A DNA stretch of 64,000 bases from CAG-411 sp045124315 (lineage in GTDB: Bacteria > Bacillota > Clostridia > Lachnospirales > Lachnospiraceae), in assembly GCA_045124315.1 (NCBI GenBank), contig JBGVLO010000183.1, positions 1 through 64,000 on the forward strand, read 5' to 3'. The translations under genes were made by a program, and so were the position numbers. The notes beneath the pieces were generated by a model. It worked only from the letters and a program-made list of their open reading frames with translations, was not told where the DNA came from and made no database searches. The stretch's first letter is position 1; the number at the start of each line of letters is the position of its first letter. Positions 31,310 to 40,559 of this stretch are shown piece by piece.

Positions 31310-34300
31310 TTATTTAATCTTTACGCTATCTGTCTGGCCTTTTCCTTTTAACATTTTCTTGTATGCATTTTTCACACTCTTTGGTACATTGATCACTGCC
31401 TTAGATGCAATTCCCTTGAATGCCTTTGCTCCAACTGATTTTAAATTAGAAGGAAGCTGTACATCATCTCCACCCTGTGCAAGATTTTTCTTACTTACTT
31501 TCTTGGTTACCTTTATACCTTCAAAATAGTTTTCTCCAGTAATCTCTACTTCTACTTCATTGTCATTTTCAGAAATCACTTCCATTGTGTAATCATCATC
31601 TTCTGTAAGAATACGATCATTCACCATTACATACATGTCTTCTAATACGGTTTCATCTTCTGCAGATGCAATTCCTGTTACTGTTGCTTCTGTAAAATCA
31701 GCCTCTGTAAATACAGCTTCGATCGTATGTGTACCTGAAATCTTGTCGAATGTATACACATCTACTGCTCCAACACTCTGACCGTCTACAAGGACATCGT
31801 CAACCATGTATCCAACCTCTGGTGTAATTGCATACACTGCGTCTTCTCCCTTTTCTACAGAAAGTGCTCCTTCTCTTGAAATCTCTCCACCTTCGTTAGA
31901 CTTAGCAGTCACATCTACTGTCTCTGTAACTTCACCATCCACACTCAAAGTTGCTTCTTCTGTATCTTTCACAGCGGTATCTGTTTCTTCAAGATCAGAA
32001 GGGGTCTGTGCATTTTCGTCAAACTGAGAAACCTCTACGTCATCTTCTTCCTCAATAAAGAACAAATCTGCACCAGCTTCACCGAAGCTTACATTATCCT
32101 TCTTGCCTTCTTGTTCTGCAAGTTCTTCTGCCATTGGAGTATTTCCGTAAACTTCTTCGTACACCTTTTGGTCAATGGTAACTCCATTTTCATCATCCAC
32201 GGAAAGTTCTAAATCTTCCGGATTGACAGCTTTATCTGCTATACTCCAATGTGCATAAAGTGTAATCTCTTCTCCACCATGTACAACAGTATCCTCTGTG
32301 ATCTGATCTCCACCTTCTGGCTGTGTAAACCATCCTTCAAATACACCCTTTTCCTTTGAAGATTCTACTTCTGGCAATTCACCAAATCCTTCTCCTTCCA
32401 GCACTACCATATCCTTTAAGGTTTTTCCTGCGGTTTTGGAATCAAACTTTACGGTATGTAACATTGGCTTCCACTGTGCAAACAAAGTCTGATCGCCAGC
32501 AAGATATAATGCGTCTTCATTTACAAGAATTGCGCCACCTTCTGATGCAACACTCCATCCAACAAACACATATCCTTCTTTTACCGGCACTGGCAAGTCA
32601 TCAATTTTCGTATTGTCATATGCAGTGAATAGGTTGTAATCAGATTCTCCGCCATTACAATCCAATTTGATCTGACGAGCCTCTCCAATTTTTTCCTCAT
32701 CAATAATTTCATAAGAAGAATTATCCTCTCCCTCCATAGGGATTTCTGGAACTTCTGTTGGTGCAGTTGTTGCCTGCACATTTTCCACTGTTCCGATAGA
32801 AGTAAAGTCTAAGTTATGCTCTTTTGCAAAGCCTTCAAAGTAACTTCCTGTATAGCCTTTGAATTTCATATTTTCAGAACAGTTCTCAAATGCATCTTCG
32901 TTAATACTTGTAACGCTGGCAGGAATGGTAAGTTCCTGTAATGCAGTATTCGAAAATGCCCACAATCCAATTTCAGTTACACTATCCGGAATATTAACTT
33001 TGTTTAGTTTTGTAGCACCTTTAAAAGCAGAAGTTCCAATGCTCTTTACTCCCTCTGGAATTGTGATTCCCTCAATTGAGGAACAATTTACGAATGCATA
33101 TTTCGGAATAGTTTCAAGTTTTGATGGCAATACTACACTATTCAATTTAGTATTTCCACCACAAAAATCTTCTCCAATTTGTGTTACTGTTTCAGGCACT
33201 TTTAATTTCTCCAAGTCATAACCATACACGGATCCTACCGCTACAACACCCTCTGGAATAACCAGTTCCTTGGTGTAAGTCTTAAAGTTGGCAATTACAT
33301 TGACCCCCTCTGGCAATGTGATATTGGTATAAGAAGTTTTTGCTGTTTCTGTACCGTCTGCATCTACCTCTGTTTCCTCAATCTCCACCTCAGTTTCCGC
33401 TGTTGCTTCTACCTTAGGGGTTGCAGTCTCTTCTGTGTCTTCATTTTCTGACGCATCCATAGTAGCCTTTGGTGTGCTGGTAGCTTTCACTGCTGGAGAG
33501 GATACCGGATTCACACTTTCTTCTGGTTCCACAGTTTCCTCAGGGTTCTCCGTCTCCTCAGCCTGTTCTGTTGCAACCGGCTGTTCTGTCTCCTCAACCT
33601 GCTCTGTTGCAACTGGTGCCTCTGTTTCTTCCACCTCTATCTCTTCATCTGATTGATTACGAGATGCATTCTGGTAATCATAAGTTGTGTTCAAAAGGAC
33701 ATTATTTACAATAATGAAATCCTCATTCTTCTCCTCTGCTTCTTTCTTCAATTCTTTATACCATTTTGTATTTTCAAAGGCAGTTGCTCCAACATAACAC
33801 AAGGAACTACTTGGCAATTCCACTTTTTCCAGTGTGTCAGGCATAGAATAATCGTCAATAGAAACAACTGTACTAGGAATGACCAGTTCTTTTATTGCCG
33901 TACTTGCAAAAGCGTTTTGTCCAATCACCTTTAATCCGGCTTTCATTGTCACATCTGTCAGTTTCTCACATCCGAAGAAGGCTGTTTCCAAACGCTCTAC
34001 TTTTTCACCCAATTCCACTTCTTTTAAGTTTTCACATTGTGCAAATCCATAGTTAATTTCTTTTGCACTCGGATTGGAAACTTTTTTAAGGCTGTCACGC
34101 CCATAAAATGCAAAGCTGTCAATTCGAACTAGACTCTCTGGAAATTTCACAGATTCTAATTTTTCAAAGCCCTAAAATGACGATGACCGAATCTCTTCCA
34201 CACCTTCTTCAAGTACAACAGTTTTTAAGTTCTCTGCATTTTTATACCCTAAGATCTCGTCTGCATCTACACTCTTTAATCCGCCAGGAACCACTAACTT

Positions 34301-34916
34301 CTCTGCTGTAGTTCCGCCAAATGCATTATATCCTACCGCTACAACATTTTTTGGTATATTAATTTCTGTAATTTTCTTATTATCATAGAATGCATATTCC
34401 TCAATTTCTGTTACATTCTTCATTTCTGGTAATTCTGATAAATCCGTACCCCAGAATGCACCTTCACCAATCTTTGTCACGCTGTCTGGAATATTTACTT
34501 TTGATAATTTTGCCTGATGAAAGAAACAGCTCTCTGATATTTCTGTAATACCCTCTGCAAATTCAACTTCCTCTAAATTACCACCTGCACAGAGGGCAAA
34601 CTGCTGTAACTTTTTGACATTCTCACCTACAACAATTTTTTTTCAATTTCTTTGCGCCAAAGAATGCACGAGAACCGATTTCCACAACATCTTCCGAAAT
34701 CGTCAACTCTGTGGCATCACCTTCATAATAAGTCAATACACCATCTGTAACATAAAACATTCCCTGTTCTGTTTCTAATTTTTCAGCTTCTGTACCCGCA
34801 TGGATGGTCAAACCATATGGGTTTCCTCCCGCAACAGATGCAGCTGCCATAGACGCTGCCATAAATGCTGCAAATACTTGCTTCTTCCATTTTCTGTCTC
34901 TCATCTTTTTGCTCAT
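31310..34916 (-). pseudogene. BspA-type LRR surface protein, interrupted by a frameshift and an amber codon
   Basis: A secreted cell-surface protein gene of about 1,200 codons. ATG 34916 follows GGAGGATTGAAAAG and a signal peptide (QVFAAFMAASMAAASVAGG). LRR_5 repeats then run through three reading segments. At 34635-34642 a run of eight A on the coding strand shifts the frame; seven A would give KKLKKIVVGENV and restore it. At 34172-34174 an in-frame TAG interrupts SSSF-GFEKLES. After this come more LRRs, an acidic Thr/Glu stretch with repeated VEETE-PVATEQ units, further LRRs, two InlB-type B repeats (GYVFVGW and FEGWFTQPEGG) and a C-terminal module shared with the LRR-protease at 51239-56017. 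Two lesions suggest inactivation; slippage in the A run could make the first reversible. Confidence 0.8.
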
Positions 34917-35105
34917 CTTTTCAATCCTCCATTTAATATTTGCTCTTTTGAACAAGTTCATTATATTTGGAGAAAATGTACTTATTATGTTCTTATGTTG
35001 TACTTTTTTTGTACCTTTGTTGTATTTTTTTGTACTTATGAGATTACTATTTTTTCCTAACATTCGCTTTGACCTTACGTTCTTTGCTTATGTTGAAAAT
35101 TGTGC

Positions 35106-35149
35106 AAAAAAAAAAGCAAAACCAGAATTTTTCATTTTCTGATTTTGCT
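35106..35149 (-). terminator. Terminator of the neopullulanase-like gene
   Basis: Minus strand stem AGCAAAATCAGAA / TTCTGGTTTTGCT followed by ten T, about 100 bp after the stop. Confidence 0.85.
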
Positions 35150-35247
35150 CTCTTCCCTTTCTTTCTATGTCTAGTAATTTTTCAGACCTCTCTCAATTTA
35201 TATCTAATTGTTGTAATATACAAGGTTCTAAATAGTTACCTATTCAC

Positions 35248-37362
35248 TTAAATCTTCTTTAATATGGCACCGGAAAATGGTGGTAACGTTAATATCAACT
35301 GTCCACTTTCAATTTTGTACATAGTCGCATCCTGACTATATCCGTCCGGTGTAGTCAGAATCAGGCGCATCATTTCTTCGCCATCACATATTCCAATCTG
35401 CCAAACCGGTATCTTAAAGGTAACTTCCCCTTCATTGTTATTGACAGCAGCTACCATCTTCTCATTCTGATCAAATCGTCCATAAGCAATTACATTATAA
35501 GAACCATACAAAAACTTAATGGACCCTGTTTTTAATACCTGATGATCCTTATGGATGCGTATCAATTCTTTGTGCAACGCGATCAATTGCTGATTTTCAT
35601 TGCCCCACGGATACGTACGTCGGTTATCCGGATCGGTCCAACCACAGACACCAGCCTCATCTCCATAATAAATGGTAGGGGCCCCCGGCCAGGTCATCTG
35701 AATCAGCACCGCCTCATACATTACTCCGTAATTGAGATATTTATTTGCCGCTTCCGGTCCCAACGAAGCAGTTCTTCCTACATAATGATTGGTTCTGGTT
35801 AAGAAACGGGAATGATCATGGTTGGATAACTCGTTCATAGCCACCTGCAAAGACTGGGTGTTAAATCGAGTCATGTGATGACTCATAGATCCGTAAAATG
35901 CATCTACATTTCCCAGAAGATCCTGTCTCTGTTCATCACTATGTTTCTCCATTCCGGTTAAGAACCAGGTTAACGGCTCCATAAACGCATCGTAGTTCAT
36001 AACCGTATCCCACTCATCTCCCTGCAGCCAGGAAGTCGGCTCTCCATAATGCTCCGCCAAAATAATAGCATTTGGATTGGCTTCCTTTACATTCTTACGG
36101 AAGCTTTTCCAAAAATAGTGGTTGTACTCCGGAGAATGTCCCAAATCCGCAGCCACATCAAGTCTCCACCCATCTACATTGTATGGGGGAGATACCCATT
36201 TTCTAGCAATACGCATAATGTATTCAAACAGCTTTGGCGAATCTTCATAGTTTAACTTTGGCAGAGTATCATGCCCCCACCATCCATCGTAGGAATAATT
36301 GTATGGCCAAATATTCTGGTCATGAAACTTAAAGAAGGTATGATACGGACTGTCTGGCGAAATATACGCACCTTTTTCGTAGCCCTCCTGATTCTCATAA
36401 ATACGTTCTCGATCCAGCCACTTGTTAAAAGATCCACAATGGTTAAATACCCCATCCAGGATAACCTTCATACCACGCTTATGGATTTCCTCTACCAATT
36501 CTGCAAAAAATGCATTGCTGGCTTCCAAATTTTCCTTATCTGTTACACGACAAATATACTTGCTTGCCTGGGTATTTTCTGATACACCCGGCGGCAGCAC
36601 TTCTCCCTCATCTTTTACAATCTTTCCAATATGAGGGTCAATATAATCATAATCCTGAATATCATACTTATGGTTGGAAGGTGACACAAACAACGGATTA
36701 AAATAAATAACTTCCACACCAAGATCCTGTAAATAATCCAGCTTATTCATAACTCCCTGCAAATCTCCACCATAAAACTCACGCACGCCCATAGTAGCAG
36801 GGTACTTATTCCAATCGTCAACCTTTACGGTTCCTTCTCCAATATAATGATATTCATTTGTCTCTACTGTGTTGTTCTCATCACCTTTACAAAATCGATC
36901 CACATAAATCTGGTAAATAACAGCACCCTTCGCCCAGTCAGGAGTGGTAAATCCCGGCTTAATAAAGAAATTATAATAACTGTTCACCTCGCGGAAAACC
37001 CCTTTTGCATTGTAATAACATATAGTCCTTCCTGCATGGATCTCATAATAATATTCCATTCTCTGATCTGTCAACGTGACCTCTGCTTCATAGTAATCAA
37101 ACAGACGATCATCATAAACCTTGCTCATCTCCAGCTTTTCCGTATTGGTAATCAAAAACACTTCATCCACATTATCTCTAGCAGTTCGTATACGAAGCTT
37201 CACATGATCATAAGGCATAGGCTCCGCTGGTGAGCGATACACACTTGTTCCGTCACTAAAGAGCGCATCCTGATTGAGCACTTCAGTCATGTTGTTGATA
37301 TACATACGCACTTTTTCTGCTCTGGTCAACTGATCAAAACTCAAATTTATATTTAACCCCAT
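35248..37362 (-). CDS. GH13 neopullulanase/cyclomaltodextrinase-like alpha-glucosidase
   Basis: A 704-aa GH13 enzyme without signal peptide, so cytoplasmic. An N-terminal beta domain (about residues 40-140, with LRIRTARDNVDEVFLI) looks like CBM34 of the maltogenic amylase/neopullulanase group. The barrel starts at GAVIYQIYVDRFCKGD. Catalytic residues: VDGWRLDVAADLG (Asp, about 397), LAEHYG (Glu, about 434) and SNHDHSRF (Asp, about 513). An odd feature is an insertion near GEVLPPGVSENTQASKY. It would hydrolyse imported maltodextrins or cyclodextrins, complementing pulA and the secreted amylase. The start follows GGGAGGCGTTTCT. Confidence 0.88.
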   Translation of the reverse strand: MGLNINLSFDQLTRAEKVRMYINNMTEVLNQDALFSDGTSVYRSPAEPMPYDHVKLRIRTARDNVDEVFLITNTEKLEMSKVYDDRLFDYYEAEVTLTDQRMEYYYEIHAGRTICYYNAKGVFREVNSYYNFFIKPGFTTPDWAKGAVIYQIYVDRFCKGDENNTVETNEYHYIGEGTVKVDDWNKYPATMGVREFYGGDLQGVMNKLDYLQDLGVEVIYFNPLFVSPSNHKYDIQDYDYIDPHIGKIVKDEGEVLPPGVSENTQASKYICRVTDKENLEASNAFFAELVEEIHKRGMKVILDGVFNHCGSFNKWLDRERIYENQEGYEKGAYISPDSPYHTFFKFHDQNIWPYNYSYDGWWGHDTLPKLNYEDSPKLFEYIMRIARKWVSPPYNVDGWRLDVAADLGHSPEYNHYFWKSFRKNVKEANPNAIILAEHYGEPTSWLQGDEWDTVMNYDAFMEPLTWFLTGMEKHSDEQRQDLLGNVDAFYGSMSHHMTRFNTQSLQVAMNELSNHDHSRFLTRTNHYVGRTASLGPEAANKYLNYGVMYEAVLIQMTWPGAPTIYYGDEAGVCGWTDPDNRRTYPWGNENQQLIALHKELIRIHKDHQVLKTGSIKFLYGSYNVIAYGRFDQNEKMVAAVNNNEGEVTFKIPVWQIGICDGEEMMRLILTTPDGYSQDATMYKIESGQLILTLPPFSGAILKKI

Positions 37363-37484
37363 AGAAACGCCTCCCCTATATTTCTACCTATTTGTACTTA
37401 TCTAAAAATCTCCCCGTACAGATTGTTCTGAATACTTTTCTTTTCTATTATTTTATACTACTTCAAAAAAAGATTCAACTATAA

Positions 37485-37524
37485 CGAAAAAGAGCGAGAA
37501 ACTTCTAATGAAGTTACTCGCTCT
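37485..37524 (-). terminator. Hairpin terminator between the small secreted-protein gene and the neopullulanase-like gene
   Basis: AGAGCGAG (37491-37498) pairs with CTCGCTCT (37517-37524), extended by GAAGTT/AACTTC, and the minus strand continues TTTTTCG. It closes the transcript from the upstream small gene. The remaining gene-free bases 37525-37751 hold a TATACT-like -10 near 37600 but nothing else I can support. Confidence 0.65.
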
Positions 37525-37751
37525 GGAGAAGGTATTTTTGTTACTAATGGGGTGTAGCAAAAACTTTATAATGTATTGGGGTTTACGCACATTAGTATAG
37601 CATATTCCTCCCATAAAGTGTGCACAAACTTTGTCCATTTTTTACCTTATTTTTGGTTTTGTTGAACAATTCTCATCAAAACTTCACATTTAGCAAACAT
37701 CATTTTGCCCAATAATACTGCTTTCCTAATAGCAATCCCCTAAGCGTTCTC

Positions 37752-38060
37752 TCATTCTTGTGTCTTTTCTTTAATGACATCCTCAACTGCCTTTGTAGTT
37801 TGATCTGCAACTGCCTCTGCATACTTATCTGCAGTATCCTGTGCCACACCTTTTACCTGCTTTGCAACTGCCCCCTTTACAGCATTTCCAATGCAGCCCA
37901 GATTATACTGTAAATGTGCAAAATCAAATACTTTCTCCTGAGCTGCCTCTGTTTCCACCTTCTGCGCCGTGGCAGCCTGTGGTGCAAAAATACCTCCTAA
38001 ATCCATACTCAAAACTAAAAATATAACAAACGATGTAAGTAAAATTTTAATCTTTCTCAT
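37752..38060 (-). CDS. Small secreted protein behind a c-di-GMP riboswitch
   Basis: A 102-aa protein I do not recognise. Residues 1-32 form a clear signal peptide (KIKILLTSFVIFLVLSM, cleavage near PQAATA). The mature part of about 70 residues is helical and alternates Ala, Val, Lys and Asp: KGAVAKQVKGVAQDTAD and YAEAVADQTTKAVEDVI, an amphipathic pattern that could be surface-seeking or filament-forming. It contains one Cys. GGGGGAGTTCTT precedes the ATG. A predicted cyclic-di-GMP-I aptamer and terminator lie 205-365 bp upstream on the same strand, so expression probably follows c-di-GMP level and the product may act in adhesion or matrix. Confidence 0.6.
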   Translation of the reverse strand: MRKIKILLTSFVIFLVLSMDLGGIFAPQAATAQKVETEAAQEKVFDFAHLQYNLGCIGNAVKGAVAKQVKGVAQDTADKYAEAVADQTTKAVEDVIKEKTQE

Positions 38061-38262
38061 AAGAACTCCCCCAATCTCAAATGCATTCCAACGTTCTCAA
38101 ATCCATTTTGATTTTCCAAATATAGGCTCTGAATAATCTCTTTTGTATATCCTAACCTTAAGTTCCTACGTTAATTTTACAAGATAGGAGTGATTATGCA
38201 TGGCACGATAAAGCGTCCTTCTCGGAGAAATTTTACTATACAGAAGGAACCCATCCATATAG

Positions 38263-38305
38263 AAAAAAAGCTCATCGTGCCATTACAATTAATCGCACAA
38301 CGAGC
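38263..38305 (-). terminator. Riboswitch expression-platform terminator
   Basis: Minus strand GCTCGTTGTGC pairs with GCACGATGAGC (two G-U pairs, 14-nt loop), followed by seven T. It lies about 25 nt beyond the aptamer. The 3' arm GGCACGATGAGC also matches a site about 60 nt further downstream (GCTTTATCGTGCC). Confidence 0.75.
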
Positions 38306-38325
38306 TTTTGTAGCTTGTCTCATAC

Positions 38326-38425
38326 CTATCAATTGCAACTGGCTGTCAAGTATTTACTGTTCATAAAAACGTAGACCCTATAGTTTTGCGTCACAGGCTT
38401 TCACCTGCTTTGCCTTTCAACATGT
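38326..38425 (-). ncRNA. Cyclic-di-GMP-I (GEMM-I) riboswitch aptamer
   Basis: Minus-strand RNA contains the class I core in order: GGCAAAGC, a stem capped by GAAA (CAGG-UGAAAG-CCUG), GACGCAAAAC, UAUAGGGUCUACG and, at the 3' side, GACAGCCAGUUGC. The clostridial form of the GEMM-I motif reads GGCAAACC...GGGACGCAAAGCUAUAGGGUC, so this is a good match from memory of the family. The terminator at 38263-38305 follows, then the small secreted-protein gene at 37752-38060. The stretch 38426-38593 upstream should hold its promoter; a TGACAT-18-TACAAT arrangement is present but weak. Confidence 0.82.
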
Positions 38426-38593
38426 TGTTCATGTTTTAATTAATATTATGCTTTTTCTTATGTCGTTTGGTTACACCTTTTGTAGAAGCTTCCTTATCTA
38501 CTCTTAGATTGTAACATTTTTCCCAATATATGTCACTAGATAAATAGTCCTATTTTCTAATCCTTTTTATAATATATGTCGATAAAGCTTTTT

Positions 38594-40489
38594 TTATTCC
38601 TCATTTGTCATATTTTTCTGTTCTGAAGATTCCTTGATTTCTGCATCCTGTGTGTCTGTCACCTGTACATCTTCTTGAAATAATCCTTCAAATTCTTCTC
38701 TAGTAATTCTTTCTTTCTCTATTAATAACTTTGCACAGCTATGAAGGATATGGGTATTTTCCTCCAAAAGCTGTCTTGCCTTGTCATAACACTCATCCAT
38801 AATTTTCTTTACTTCCTGATCAATAATAAGTGCAGTTTCTTCACTAAAGTTTCTGGCATGTCCCAAATCTCTTCCAAGGAACACTTCCTCATCATCTGTC
38901 TCATAGTTGATCAATCCAACCTTATCTGAGAAACCAAATCTGGTAACCATAGCTCTGGCTTTGGCAGATGCCTGTTTAATATCCTGAGAGGCACCTGTTG
39001 TGATATCATCTAAAATAAGTTCCTCCGCAACACGTCCACCTAATGTAACGACAATGTCCTGTAACATCTTGCCTTTTGTGAGAAACATCTCATCTTTTTC
39101 CGGCAATGGCATTGTATAACCTGCTGCACTCCCTCCGGTAGGAATGATAGAGACCATATAGACTGGTCCAACATCTGGCAACACATGAAACAAAATAGCA
39201 TGTCCCGCTTCATGATAAGCAGTAATTTTCTTCTCTTCTTCCGAAATAACACGACTCTTCTTCTCTGTTCCAATTCCAACTTTAATGAAAGATTTCTTCA
39301 CATCCTCCTGAACAATATATGCCCGATTCTCTCTAGCCGCACGAATAGCAGATTCATTCAAAAGATTTTCCAAGTCTGCACCAGTATATCCCGCTGTAGT
39401 CTGGGCAATATTATCCAAATCTACATCTTCACCCAATGGCTTGTTCTTTGCGTGAACATTTAAGATTTCTCTTCTTCCCTTTACATCCGGACGTCCTACT
39501 GTAACCTGTCTGTCAAATCGTCCCGGTCTTAAAATAGCAGGATCCAAAATATCCACTCGATTCGTAGCTGCCATAACAATAATTCCTTCGTTTACACTAA
39601 AACCATCCATCTCAACTAACATCTGATTCAAGGTCTGTTCTCTTTCATCATGTCCACCGCCGAGACCAGAACCTCTTCGTCTTGCTACGGCATCAATCTC
39701 ATCGATAAACACAATACATGGAGCATTCTTCTTGGCATCCTCAAATAAGTCACGCACACGAGACGCACCCACACCAACAAACATTTCCACAAAATCAGAA
39801 CCTGAAATACTAAAAAATGGCACTCCGGCTTCTCCAGCCACGGCCTTTGCAAGTAATGTCTTACCTGTTCCCGGAGGGCCTACTAAAATAACACCCTTTG
39901 GAATTCTGGCTCCTACTGCAGTATACTTCTTAGGAGCCTTCAAAAAGTCTACAATTTCTTCTAATTCTTCTTTTTCTTCTGCCAACCCGGCAACATCCGT
40001 AAATCGAACGGTTGTCTCTCCTTCGCCTGTCATCTTAGCACGGCTCTTTCCAAAGTTCATGACCTTATTTCCACCGCCGCCTGCACCGGCCATCTGGCTG
40101 GACAAAAACATTAACACCATCAGAAATAATACAAGTGCAAAAATATAAGGTAGTAATGTAAGGATAATACTGGTCCCCTCTACATCTGTAACCTTGTAAA
40201 TTCCCGGAGCCACTTCATCCAAAACATCCACCACATCATTTACATCAGATACCGCATACTCTTTCGTAGCCTCATTGGTAAATTTTACGATAACCTTACC
40301 AGTAGGCACCTCATTATTCTGACGAATCACAACTGCAGAAACTTTGTCTTCCTGCACATCCGCTACTAATTTTTCTGTTCCATAGGCTTCTCCACGATTG
40401 CTCCATGCTTTCTCTGTAAAATACACTGCCAAAAACAGTAATAAGAACATGATCACGTAGAAAACTCCAACTCTCATTTGTTTCTTCAC
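38594..40489 (-). CDS. ftsH: ATP-dependent zinc metalloprotease FtsH
   Basis: A 631-aa membrane AAA+ protease for quality control of membrane and cytoplasmic proteins. Two membrane segments (about residues 9-25 and 108-130) flank a small external domain. The AAA module has VGPPGTGKTLLAKAVA (about 195), CIVFIDEIDAVARRRG and the second-region-of-homology ATNRVDILDPAILRPGRFDR. The zinc site is AYHEAGHAILF (about 424). GTG start with AAGGAGG 8 bases upstream. It follows tilS, a common Firmicute pairing, but the usual intervening hpt gene is absent. Confidence 0.97.
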   Translation of the reverse strand: MKKQMRVGVFYVIMFLLLFLAVYFTEKAWSNRGEAYGTEKLVADVQEDKVSAVVIRQNNEVPTGKVIVKFTNEATKEYAVSDVNDVVDVLDEVAPGIYKVTDVEGTSIILTLLPYIFALVLFLMVLMFLSSQMAGAGGGGNKVMNFGKSRAKMTGEGETTVRFTDVAGLAEEKEELEEIVDFLKAPKKYTAVGARIPKGVILVGPPGTGKTLLAKAVAGEAGVPFFSISGSDFVEMFVGVGASRVRDLFEDAKKNAPCIVFIDEIDAVARRRGSGLGGGHDEREQTLNQMLVEMDGFSVNEGIIVMAATNRVDILDPAILRPGRFDRQVTVGRPDVKGRREILNVHAKNKPLGEDVDLDNIAQTTAGYTGADLENLLNESAIRAARENRAYIVQEDVKKSFIKVGIGTEKKSRVISEEEKKITAYHEAGHAILFHVLPDVGPVYMVSIIPTGGSAAGYTMPLPEKDEMFLTKGKMLQDIVVTLGGRVAEELILDDITTGASQDIKQASAKARAMVTRFGFSDKVGLINYETDDEEVFLGRDLGHARNFSEETALIIDQEVKKIMDECYDKARQLLEENTHILHSCAKLLIEKERITREEFEGLFQEDVQVTDTQDAEIKESSEQKNMTNEE

Positions 40490-40559
40490 TTTTTCTACCT
40501 CCTTAAATCTCTCACTATACCAATATATGAAAAAATCAATCTTTTGTAAGTGTCCGTTT

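Noticed and set aside
37363..37751. Riboswitch ahead of the neopullulanase-like gene
   Set aside because: A hairpin with T run and a -10-like sequence exist, but no known aptamer core was recognised; simplest reading is a terminator of the upstream gene.
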